DNA from: Spirochaetota bacterium
GTDB lineage: Bacteria; Spirochaetota; Spirochaetia; Treponematales; UBA12059
Reading direction: 5' to 3'
NCBI GenBank assembly: GCA_029565815.1
Contig: JAKQNL010000380.1
Location: forward strand, 1 to 7,964
Length of the DNA stretch: 7,964 bases
Below the pieces are notes generated by a model. It had not been told where the DNA came from and searched no databases. It saw only the letters and a program-made list of their open reading frames with translations. Each line of letters starts with the position of its first letter. Position 1 is the first letter of the stretch. Positions 1 through 6,240 of the stretch are shown here, in pieces. Made by a program: the position numbers and the translations under genes.

Positions 1-873
1 GGCTTTTGGAGCAGGGCGAGCGCCCTGCGAGCCTCGGCGCGCTGCCGGCCTGTGGTCTTCGCCTGCAGTCGGTCCGTTACCGCGACGAGGATTACCGCGG
101 CGATCCGGTCCCCCTGTGCTCGACCCTTTTGCCGTTCCGCCATAACCATGCTTGAGCGTAGCGCGCGGCTGTTTTGCAGGACTACGCTCCTGATGCTGTG
201 CGTCGGTTTTTTTAGCGACAAGGGCTATAAACGAAGGTGGCACCGGGCTTTCGAAACTCTGTAGGCTGCCGTCGGGCATACGAAGTTCCAGAAGGCTTGC
301 ATGGAGGCACAACCTGCCTAGTGGATTCTGAGTGGAACCGTAGCGTTCATCGCCGGCAATCGGGCATCCTATGTGCGCTAGCTGCACGCGGATTTGGTGC
401 TTGCGTCCGGTTTCCAGTTCCAGCTGTACAAGCGAGAAGCGCGAGCCTTTCTGCAATACTTGGTATCGGGTTATCGCTACCAGAGCGTGGCGGTCGCCCT
501 TGGAGCTTACAGACATTCTGCCCGGTGAAATTTCGGACAGCCAGTCTTCAAGCACGCCGCTGTCGTCGTTTGGGCAGGCTTCGGTAACTGCAACGTAGCG
601 CCTGGTTTGTACCGTTTCGTTCCACGAACCCATGAGCTCGATTTTTACCCTTGCATTCCGTGCAAACACCACGATGCCCGAGGTATCGCGGTCCAGTCTG
701 TGCACCACCGCTGCACGGCCTTTTGGATTTCGTCTTTGCACCTGGTAGGTGGCCTGGTCAAGCAGGCTGTGGGATTTGGATCCGTCCGGGGCGATAACGG
801 GAAGGCCGGCCGGTTTGTCTGCGACAAGGATACGGTCATCCTCGTAGATGAACTGTGCACGTTCTATTCTCAT
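1..873 (-). CDS. RluA-family RNA pseudouridine synthase (3' end outside window)
   Basis: Likely isomerises specific uridines in rRNA or tRNA to pseudouridine in the cytoplasm. The frame is open for 291 codons from the ATG at 873 to the window edge, so the C-terminus is missing. The family signature HRLDRDTSGIVVFA spans residues 58-71, with D61 as the expected catalytic aspartate. An early KPAGLPV motif (20-26) and the ETGRKHQIRVQLAHIGCPIAGDERYG region (about 154-179) are also typical. No S4 domain precedes the catalytic domain, as in RluA/TruC-like members. The core ends near residue 220. It is followed by a basic, Gly/Pro/Arg/Ser-rich tail (about 222-291) that is still running at the edge. 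The start overlaps the stop of the upstream PAS-GGDEF gene (ATGA), no good Shine-Dalgarno is present, and translation is probably coupled. The target uridine cannot be told from sequence; no specific rlu symbol is justified. Confidence 0.93.
   Translation of the reverse strand, partial: MRIERAQFIYEDDRILVADKPAGLPVIAPDGSKSHSLLDQATYQVQRRNPKGRAAVVHRLDRDTSGIVVFARNARVKIELMGSWNETVQTRRYVAVTEACPNDDSGVLEDWLSEISPGRMSVSSKGDRHALVAITRYQVLQKGSRFSLVQLELETGRKHQIRVQLAHIGCPIAGDERYGSTQNPLGRLCLHASLLELRMPDGSLQSFESPVPPSFIALVAKKTDAQHQERSPAKQPRATLKHGYGGTAKGSSTGGPDRRGNPRRGNGPTAGEDHRPAARRGSQGARPAPKA
73..102 (-). repeat. Two-copy 15-bp direct repeat coding RRGN-P / RRGN-G in the RluA tail
   Basis: Two in-frame 15-base units encode RRGNP and RRGNG (residues about 258-267 of the pseudouridine synthase). 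The core CG(C/T)CGCGGTAA(T/C) is nearly identical in both units, differing at the third positions of the first Arg and the Asn codon. It looks like a small in-frame duplication inside a low-complexity basic tail, not a mobile or regulatory repeat. Confidence 0.5.
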
Positions 874-1871
874 TCGGAGTGGACCCTGCCCTTGCCGGAA
901 TTCTTTGCCCTATACAGGGCACGGTCTGCGCGCGCATACAGGTCCTGGAACGATTCATTCTCCGCGCTTGCACAGGCTATGCCTGCGCTAATGGAAATGG
1001 GAACGTTCCGTCCGGCTATGCTAATGCCGCTAAGCCGCAATGATTCAAGCACGCGGCCTGCGCTGGTGCCCGCTTCGTGTATTTTTGTTTCCGGCATGAT
1101 GAGCGCGAACTCGTCGCCGCCTATGCGGGCGGCCAGGTCCGCGGACCGGCACTCGGCCACCAGTGCTTCTCCGACACGCCGTATAGCTGCATCGCCCGCC
1201 GGATGGCCAAACTCGTCGTTGAGTCGTTTTAGATCGTCCATGTCGAAGAGCACCAGCGACAGGTCGCTTTCGTAGCGCTGGATCCGCGCGATTTCCCTCG
1301 TGCCGGCTTCTTCGAAATTGCGCCGGTTGGAAAGCCCCGTAAGGCTGTCATGCATGGCTAGGCGCTGGTAGCGTTCGTTTGCTTGCGACAGTTCGATGTT
1401 CGCTTTGGCCAGCTCGCGTATGGCTGCTTCCAGCATGGAGGTGCGTTCACTGACGGTCTGTTCAAGCATGCGGGTGTTCTGTTCTGCAAGCTCCCGCGCC
1501 TCCACGAGGCTTGTAAGCTCCCTGGAAGTTCCCCAAATCCGACATACGCTTCCGCCGGGCGTTAGTATGGGGATGAGTACCGTGCGGAACATGCGCGTGT
1601 GTCCGTCTATCTCCACACGTTGGTCGAATTCGACGTTTGACTTTTTGAGCATACATTCACGGTAGCCTGCGGTCGCATCGGAAAAACTGTCGCCAAGCAG
1701 CGTGCTGAACAAAGCCCCCGGAGCTGCCTGCGGCAGTGTTGCCAGCTGTGCCGGATTGCAGGCTATGATGCGGAAATCGTCCGGATCCACAGGCTCGCAT
1801 ACCCAAAACGGGTCGGAGGATGTTTCCCAGAGTTCGGTAAAAAAAACTTCCCGCTCTTTATCGTGTTCCAT
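870..1871 (-). CDS. Soluble PAS-GGDEF diguanylate cyclase
   Basis: Probably condenses two GTP to c-di-GMP in the cytosol; 333 aa. There is no signal peptide or TM segment. Residues about 10-122 look like a PAS sensor ending in the typical RIWGTSRELT C-terminal strand. Residues about 124-172 form a coiled-coil linker rich in Glu, Leu and Ala. The GGDEF domain runs from HDSLTGLSNRRNF (174-186) to the end, with metal-site D210, LKRLND (214-219), active site GGDEF (251-255) and the RxxD inhibitory site RSAD (242-245) at the canonical spacing. No EAL or HD-GYP domain is attached. I chose the ATG at 1871, which lies 25 nt after the sbcB stop. A TTG at 1916 would add 15 residues and overlap sbcB by 20 nt, but that extension (MRPAFNNRKLIRWPS) does not look like part of the domain. 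Both starts have poor ribosome-binding sequences, so the start is uncertain. The ligand of the PAS domain is unknown. Confidence 0.92.
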   Translation of the reverse strand: MEHDKEREVFFTELWETSSDPFWVCEPVDPDDFRIIACNPAQLATLPQAAPGALFSTLLGDSFSDATAGYRECMLKKSNVEFDQRVEIDGHTRMFRTVLIPILTPGGSVCRIWGTSRELTSLVEARELAEQNTRMLEQTVSERTSMLEAAIRELAKANIELSQANERYQRLAMHDSLTGLSNRRNFEEAGTREIARIQRYESDLSLVLFDMDDLKRLNDEFGHPAGDAAIRRVGEALVAECRSADLAARIGGDEFALIMPETKIHEAGTSAGRVLESLRLSGISIAGRNVPISISAGIACASAENESFQDLYARADRALYRAKNSGKGRVHSE

Positions 1872-1896
1872 GCTTGGCCATCGAATAAGTTTACGG

Positions 1897-3390
1897 TTAT
1901 TGAACGCCGGGCGCAAGGCTGTCCCGGTAGGACAATACTTCTGCCTCTAGCCATGATTTGTATGCAAGCAGTTCCGCAAGGAGCGGTTTGTCTTCTGCCG
2001 GCGTGTCTTCCCTCAGCATGAGCGTGTCTACGATTTTTTCGTACGCTGCCAGATCGGTAGCGCCCTGAATACGCGGGCACAGTATGCGCGCGGCGCAGAA
2101 TGATCGCCAGCGGGTAAGCTCCGCGGCGCTGAGCGTTTGGGGCCAGTTGCGGGCGAACATACGCCGGACCATCTGCGGCAAGCGGCTGTCCAGAAAGCGC
2201 TGGGCGTATGCCTGCTGGCGGGCTTCCCGAGCTCCCATCGCGTCGATGCACTCGTGAATGGCTGCCATCGCGTCCCTGTCCTCGTCTTTGAAAAAACCGC
2301 CTGCGTAGATGCGGTAGTCCGGGTCACTTTCCTCCGGAGGCGGGTTTGGCCAGGAGAACGCGCTGGCTAGTTTCTGGATGAGCTGAGGGCTGTCCGCCAG
2401 GCGGGCTGCTTTTGCTTTCGCGCTTTTTGTATCCAGGTCTAAGCGCTCGGCGGCTTTTGCATCCAGGATGGAAAGCGGTGCAAGGTAGGGACAGCGGCCC
2501 AAGCGCACGGTAACCAAAGGAAGACGCTCGCCGGGTTCCAAACGGTTGCCTGGAGAAAACACCCGCCGCCGCAGCTCGTCCACATCCAGGTCCAGAACGC
2601 TGTCTATGTCGTAGCGCAGGTCAACCGCCAAAAGGCCGTCCCGCTTGCCGGGAACCATGCCGACAGGGGCCAGGATGGTTGTGCAGCCCTGGGGCCGGGT
2701 ATAGCTTGCGGCGGTATGCACAAGCGGCGCGTGTGCGGACAGATCCAAGAGCGGACGCAGCGATTCTCGGGTTCGGTGCCGCCAGTACCAGTCGTATAGC
2801 TTTGGCTGGCGTTGCCGTACCATGCGCGCGAGCAGTATGGTTGCCCTTATGTCAAAAGCCGCATCGTGGGCGTTCTCCAGCGGGATGTCGTTTGCGGCTG
2901 CCAGGGAGCCAAGCGTAAAATCCGGCTTGCCTTCGGTATTGTCCGGCCAGTTCATGCCGTCCGGCCTAAGATCCCGTGCGGCGCGCATCAGGTCTATCAC
3001 GTCCCAGCGGCTGTTCCCGTCCGCCCATTCGCGCTCGTATGGATCCAACAGGTTACGGTACAGAAGGTTGCGCACAAACTCGTCGTCAAAGCGTATGGAA
3101 TTATAACCTGCGACACAGGTAGCGTTTTCAGACATCAGTCCAAGCATGCGGCGCGCAAAATCATATTCGTTTAAGCCTTTTTCCAGGGCAAGCCTGGGGC
3201 TGATGCGGTGAACCATGCACGAATAGGGGCTTGGCAGATAGTCCGGGCTTGGCTTGCACAAAAAATTTTCCGTCTCGCCGACGAACTCCAGGTCCTCGGT
3301 GGTACGCTGGGCTGCACATTGGGCGATGCGGTCGTGGCGCGGATCGAGGCCGAAGGTTTCTAGGTCGTACCACAGGATGCTTGGGGGCAT
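1897..3390 (-). CDS. sbcB: Exodeoxyribonuclease I (SbcB), ssDNA 3'-5' exonuclease
   Basis: Degrades single-stranded DNA from the 3' end, in recombination, mismatch repair and removal of overhangs. The protein is 497 aa (E. coli ExoI is 475). All DEDDh catalytic residues are present: D9 and E11 in WYDLETFG, D102 in GYNSIRFDDEF, H175 and D180 in NAHDAAFD. The spacings D102 to H175 to D180 match D108, H181 and D186 of the E. coli enzyme. Further family blocks are FLCKPSPDYLPSP (43-55), YRNLLDPYEREW (111-122), NSRWDVIDLMRA (126-137) and LRPDGMNWP (141-149). The C-terminal half (from about 210) corresponds to the SH3-like and helical domains that clamp ssDNA. The ATG at 3390 begins directly at the family's N-terminus, although its upstream Shine-Dalgarno is weak. 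It sits 48 nt after the histidine kinase stop and is probably co-transcribed with it, so an ExoI gene lies inside a signalling operon. Confidence 0.97.
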   Translation of the reverse strand: MPPSILWYDLETFGLDPRHDRIAQCAAQRTTEDLEFVGETENFLCKPSPDYLPSPYSCMVHRISPRLALEKGLNEYDFARRMLGLMSENATCVAGYNSIRFDDEFVRNLLYRNLLDPYEREWADGNSRWDVIDLMRAARDLRPDGMNWPDNTEGKPDFTLGSLAAANDIPLENAHDAAFDIRATILLARMVRQRQPKLYDWYWRHRTRESLRPLLDLSAHAPLVHTAASYTRPQGCTTILAPVGMVPGKRDGLLAVDLRYDIDSVLDLDVDELRRRVFSPGNRLEPGERLPLVTVRLGRCPYLAPLSILDAKAAERLDLDTKSAKAKAARLADSPQLIQKLASAFSWPNPPPEESDPDYRIYAGGFFKDEDRDAMAAIHECIDAMGAREARQQAYAQRFLDSRLPQMVRRMFARNWPQTLSAAELTRWRSFCAARILCPRIQGATDLAAYEKIVDTLMLREDTPAEDKPLLAELLAYKSWLEAEVLSYRDSLAPGVQ

Positions 3391-3438
3391 AGCTTGAGTA
3401 TAGCCGCATGGAGCTTTTCGTGTGTAGTGCCCCGAAGC

Positions 3439-4536
3439 TTATGGGCGTTCTGTTGGAAAGGTGAGGATGAATTTTGTAAGGCCATCTTCCCTCCTGTAAC
3501 AGGCCCAGCCTCCGAGCTGGCCCGCAAGGACGGCGGCCAAGGTTAGTCCCATTCGGTGGTCGCTTTGGCGCGGATACATGGCATCGTTTCTGGTATCCAT
3601 TTGCAGCTCTGGTACCGGTTCGTCGCCGTCGTCCTGAACCACGAATTCCCATAAGTCGCCCATGCGTTTGAGGGCAATGCCTATGTGCAGGTTTCCGTTC
3701 TTTCTTCCATGCTTTATCGCATTGGTGATAGCCTCGTTCGCGGCCAGGCCAAGCGGAACCGCTGTGTCCATGGATACCAGGTCCTGCGGACAATCTAGCT
3801 TCAGCACAGGCGGTTGGTATGGGTCCGAAACGGCATCGAGGGCGTGTTTTGCAAGCTGGTTCAGATACTGGTTCATGGAAACGGAAGACAGTTCGGACGT
3901 CCGGTACAGCTGCTCGTGGACTATCGATATGGACATGACGCGGCTTTGCAGATCCATGGCGGCTCGCCTGAATGCCGGGTCTTCGGATCTTCTTGCCTGG
4001 ATGCCGATGAGGCTTTTTATCAGGTTCAGGTTGTTTTTTACGCGGTGGTGAACTTCGCGGAAGAGCGTGTCGCGGTCGCGCAAGGCGGCGCGAAGTTCAT
4101 CTTCTATAACCTTGCGGGTTTCTCGTTCCACGGTAAGTTTCCGGTAAAAATCCGACAGGTAGCCTACAAAGCCGCCTACCAGTATGCCGGTAAGCTCGGC
4201 AAGCAGTTTGGATTGCGGCGCGTAGGACGGGTGACCCAATAGCGCGAAAATCGCAAGGTTAGCAGGCAGGCCGAGCATACCGAACAGGAGGCCTGTTTTC
4301 CATCCAAAGGAAGCCGCGGCTACGATTACCGGCAGGACGACGAAAAAATTGGTGGATACGCCAAAGCTTGTATGCAAGGTGGCGGATAACACCAGGTACA
4401 GGACTATGCATGAAAAAACGGTCAGGTAGCGGTAGCGCCCAAAGATTCTTTCCTGGAAGCGGACCATCGCGTGGTCAAAGGGCGTAAATGCTCGTTCGGC
4501 TGGATGCTGATTCCCGTTACCATGCGCTGTGTTCAT
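3439..4536 (-). CDS. Membrane sensor histidine kinase, HisKA_2 type
   Basis: Probable membrane-anchored sensor kinase that autophosphorylates on His; 365 aa. Four hydrophobic segments are visible at about 37-54, 60-78, 82-101 and 111-129, with short loops and no large periplasmic domain, so any signal is likely sensed in or near the membrane. A short coiled linker (about 131-158) leads to the HisKA_2 dimerisation box FREVHHRVKNNLNLIKSLIG (159-178); the phosphoacceptor is most likely H164, the His before RVKN. The ATPase domain has the N box ANEAITNAIKHG (266-277, N267 and N272) and a G2-like HRMGLTLAAVLAGQLGG (327-343). The G1 box reads DDGDEP (302-307), where the usual DxGxG has Glu at the last position. 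No response regulator is adjacent, which is common in this family. The ATG at 4536 opens the frame; upstream there is only a weak GGGTG. Confidence 0.92.
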   Translation of the reverse strand: MNTAHGNGNQHPAERAFTPFDHAMVRFQERIFGRYRYLTVFSCIVLYLVLSATLHTSFGVSTNFFVVLPVIVAAASFGWKTGLLFGMLGLPANLAIFALLGHPSYAPQSKLLAELTGILVGGFVGYLSDFYRKLTVERETRKVIEDELRAALRDRDTLFREVHHRVKNNLNLIKSLIGIQARRSEDPAFRRAAMDLQSRVMSISIVHEQLYRTSELSSVSMNQYLNQLAKHALDAVSDPYQPPVLKLDCPQDLVSMDTAVPLGLAANEAITNAIKHGRKNGNLHIGIALKRMGDLWEFVVQDDGDEPVPELQMDTRNDAMYPRQSDHRMGLTLAAVLAGQLGGWACYRREDGLTKFILTFPTERP

Positions 4537-4545
4537 AGAACACCC

Positions 4546-4575
4546 ATTCTAAGCGCCTATAAGGCTTACGGGCAA
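4546..4575 (-). promoter_or_regulatory. Possible sigma70-like promoter before the histidine kinase operon
   Basis: On the minus strand, TTGCCC (4575-4570, 4/6 of consensus) is followed after 18 bp by TAGAAT (4551-4546, 5/6). The -10 ends only 9 nt before the kinase ATG, so a start from it would give an almost leaderless mRNA. This makes it doubtful. It does fit the lack of a good Shine-Dalgarno and the hairpin just upstream, which would otherwise cut off read-through. Confidence 0.25.
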
Positions 4576-4612
4576 GAGCGCTGAAACCGTAACGTTATGT
4601 GTGCTTTGGCTC

Positions 4613-4648
4613 CGCGCCGGCCGCCGCGCGTATAGGGCAGCCGGCGCG
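4613..4648. terminator. Strong GC-rich hairpin between the small gene and the kinase
   Basis: An inverted repeat with arms CGCGCCGG (4613-4620) and CCGGCGCG (4641-4648) is perfect over 8 bp. It extends inward by CCGCC/GGCAG (4621-4625 with 4636-4640), including one G-T wobble when transcribed from the minus strand. The stem is 13 bp and the loop is 10 nt (4626-4635). It lies 18 nt past the stop of the 36-aa gene. There is no T-tract on either side, so it is not a classical intrinsic terminator. It may act as a weak or factor-assisted terminator, a 3'-end stabiliser, or a processing site. Confidence 0.5.
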
Positions 4649-4666
4649 AAGGAATTACCCGTAATC

Positions 4667-4777
4667 CTACTCTTCGTGCTTGTTCGCTGATTTCTCGCGC
4701 TTTTCCTTGCGCTTCTCCAGCAGGGTTTTCTGAGCTTTTTTCTTCGGCTCTTTGGGCTGTTTGCTTTTTTCTCCCAT
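4667..4777 (-). CDS. 36-residue lysine-rich small protein, function unknown
   Basis: An ATG-to-TAG frame of 37 codons begins MGEKSKQPKEPKKKAQKT. The protein has 12 Lys, 2 Arg and 7 Glu, no aromatic residues and no Cys, so it is strongly basic, very hydrophilic and probably disordered or helical when bound. It has no signal peptide or membrane segment and is cytosolic by inference. Support for a real gene comes from the context: a full Shine-Dalgarno AAGGAGG six bases before the ATG, a good promoter 58 bp upstream of the ATG, and a strong hairpin after the stop. It fills a gap that would otherwise be empty between two signalling genes. The composition suggests contact with RNA, DNA or the ribosome, but that is only inference. 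I do not recognise a named family. Confidence 0.78.
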   Translation of the reverse strand: MGEKSKQPKEPKKKAQKTLLEKRKEKREKSANKHEE

Positions 4778-4783
4778 ACTCAA

Positions 4784-4790
4784 CCTCCTT
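4784..4790 (-). promoter_or_regulatory. Near-perfect Shine-Dalgarno for the 36-aa gene
   Basis: AAGGAGG reads 4790-4784 on the minus strand, six bases before the ATG at 4777. It is the strongest ribosome-binding site in the window, while most neighbouring genes have weak ones. It fixes the start of the small gene and implies high translation. Confidence 0.85.
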
Positions 4791-4834
4791 GAGCCTGGCC
4801 AGCGCCTTTGTATGCCCGATCCGGCTCGCCCGAA

Positions 4835-4863
4835 AGTATAATCGTTTTATGCATGCCAGGCAA
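4835..4863 (-). promoter_or_regulatory. Sigma70-like promoter for the 36-aa gene
   Basis: On the minus strand, TTGCCT (4863-4858, 4/6 of consensus) and TATACT (4840-4835, 5/6) are 17 bp apart. A start near 4828 would give a leader of about 50 nt carrying the strong Shine-Dalgarno. The spacer contains GCATGCAT, also found in the valS/cyclase divergent region. It suggests the small gene can be transcribed separately from the upstream cyclase. Confidence 0.6.
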
Positions 4864-4898
4864 ATGTACCTCGTGTTACGAAGCTTTGGGATGGAAGT

Positions 4899-6161
4899 CT
4901 AGCTTTCGTCACAGAGTACCTGGTTTTTGCCAGCGCTCTTTGCCCGGTACATAGCCGAATCCGCTTTTTTAAGGATGGCCTCGGCCATTGCAGCCGAATC
5001 GTGGTTTTGCGTTTTTTGCCCGCACAGGCTGGCAACGCCAATACTCACGGTAACGCCAGCGTCTTTGGAGGCTTCTACTGCATACCGAACCCGCTCGCAT
5101 GCTTCGGCCGCGTTCTGTAAGGTGGTTCCCGGCAGCACAACCACGAATTCCTCTCCGCCGTAGCGCATGAGTATATCGTACGGCCGCAGCGACGAAGCGA
5201 GGATGACGGCCAGGGTTTTTAGGGTCCGGTCGCCGGCCACATGGCCCTGGGTGTCATTGAGGCGCTTGAAGTTGTCCGCGTCCATGAGGGCTACGGACAT
5301 GGACAGGCCCAGCCGCTCGGTCCGCTCCACTTCCTGTATCAGGCGTTCCATGCCGTAGCGCCGGTTGTACAGGCCGGTAAGCTCATCGGTCATGGCCATA
5401 CGCACCAGCTCGGCCCTTGCCGTTCCCAGCTTAGACCTCAGGCTCGATACCATGGACACTACCAGAGCCATGGTCAGGCCAAGGGCGACAATACTGGCCA
5501 TCAATATGATAATCCTGCCCCGGCTGATTTCTTGTTCTAGCGTCTCTACCGGAAAGCTTACGGATATGCCTCCGCGCACGTCTCCGAGCTGGTAGCCTTG
5601 CTTGGCGTGGCACTCGAGGCAGGATTGCTCGGTCGCAAGGGCGCCCATATAGCGGAATTCCCGGCCTTCCGGCGTCTCGATAGTATCCCAGCGTTCCGCT
5701 AGCTGTTTGTCCTCGAACGAGCGCAGGGTTGCTTCCTCGAATGAGTCCGGGGCATTGCCCGGATTCAGGGGCTTTAGGCTGGTTATGCGGAAACGGTATC
5801 CTTCGGAGCCTGAAGCAAGCTCGGAAATCTCCCGCGTTATGAGGGCAGGATTTCGTAGGGTCAATATGGATTGGTCCGCAGCCTGTATGTCCGGGTGTTC
5901 CAGCCATGGGTTGGATTCCACGCCGTCTGTTTTGTACACGTACACGCCGCCGTAGGAAGCGGCCCAGCGCCTGGTTAGCACGATCTGTCGGAACAGAGCC
6001 CGGCCGCGCTCTACCACATTCTCTTTGACCAGCTGGGTGTTTCTTGCGTTTACCCCGATGGAAATGCCCACGAACAGGGCAAGCATGGTAAGGCCAATGG
6101 AAGCCATGAACATGCCAAAAGCCTTGTTTTCATCGAGCCGTTTAGGCGTCGTGTTGCTCAT
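4899..6161 (-). CDS. Membrane diguanylate cyclase with Tll0287-like (DUF3365) CxxCH sensor domain
   Basis: Probably makes c-di-GMP in the cytosol under control of a periplasmic haem- or redox-responsive domain; 420 aa. TM1 spans about 15-37 and TM2 about 216-238. Between them lies a region of about 178 residues resembling the Tll0287-like/DUF3365 PAS-like domain, including FRYMGALATEQSCLECHAK (169-187) and QLGDVRGGISVSFPV (191-205). C181, C184 and H185 form a c-type haem attachment motif, CLECH. After TM2, the GGDEF domain runs from TDELTGLYNRRYG (258-270) through D294, FKRLND (298-303) and GGEEF (335-339) to SAMYRAKSAGKNQV; the inhibitory RxxD is RPYD (326-329). I chose the ATG at 6161, backed by AAGGA seven bases upstream. 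A TTG at 6188 would add nine residues (MACRCKDGT) and bury that ribosome-binding site. The gene is divergent from valS. Covalent haem is inferred from the motif, not proven. Confidence 0.93.
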   Translation of the reverse strand: MSNTTPKRLDENKAFGMFMASIGLTMLALFVGISIGVNARNTQLVKENVVERGRALFRQIVLTRRWAASYGGVYVYKTDGVESNPWLEHPDIQAADQSILTLRNPALITREISELASGSEGYRFRITSLKPLNPGNAPDSFEEATLRSFEDKQLAERWDTIETPEGREFRYMGALATEQSCLECHAKQGYQLGDVRGGISVSFPVETLEQEISRGRIIILMASIVALGLTMALVVSMVSSLRSKLGTARAELVRMAMTDELTGLYNRRYGMERLIQEVERTERLGLSMSVALMDADNFKRLNDTQGHVAGDRTLKTLAVILASSLRPYDILMRYGGEEFVVVLPGTTLQNAAEACERVRYAVEASKDAGVTVSIGVASLCGQKTQNHDSAAMAEAILKKADSAMYRAKSAGKNQVLCDES

Positions 6162-6168
6162 TGTTCCA

Positions 6169-6173
6169 TCCTT
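6169..6173 (-). promoter_or_regulatory. Shine-Dalgarno that decides the membrane cyclase start
   Basis: AAGGA (6173-6169, minus strand) lies seven bases before the ATG at 6161. It supports that ATG over the in-frame TTG at 6188. Confidence 0.7.
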
Positions 6174-6240
6174 ACAGCGGCAAGCCAAATGCTTTGTCCG
6201 GCAAAAAGGTAATGGTTGCCGCTCTTTCGCACAAGTGTAT

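Noticed and set aside
607..1275. 222-codon plus-strand open frame
   Set aside because: It runs antisense to both the pseudouridine synthase and the GGDEF domain, whose motifs are unmistakable. The translation is Ser/Arg/Ala-rich with no domain.
1872..1916. TTG start at 1916 for the PAS-GGDEF cyclase
   Set aside because: The extension overlaps sbcB, adds no domain-like sequence and has no better ribosome-binding site. The ATG at 1871 was preferred, with some doubt.
3391..3438. TATACT hexamer just before sbcB as its own promoter
   Set aside because: No -35-like sequence lies 16-18 bp upstream, and the hexamer is only about 10 nt from the ATG.
3161..3793. 210-codon minus-strand frame across the kinase-sbcB junction
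   Set aside because: It is out of frame with two clear genes on the same strand. Its composition is Arg/Pro/His/Gly-rich, typical of a shifted frame.
4865..4898. Hairpin after the membrane cyclase stop as terminator
   Set aside because: Only a 6-bp stem with a wobble and a 3-nt loop (about CTTCGT/ACGAGG), with no T-tract. Too weak to call.
6162..6240. Promoter for the membrane cyclase on the minus strand
   Set aside because: TATACA-like hexamers occur (around 6237-6242), but none has a convincing -35 at 16-18 bp, so no site is claimed although one must exist nearby.
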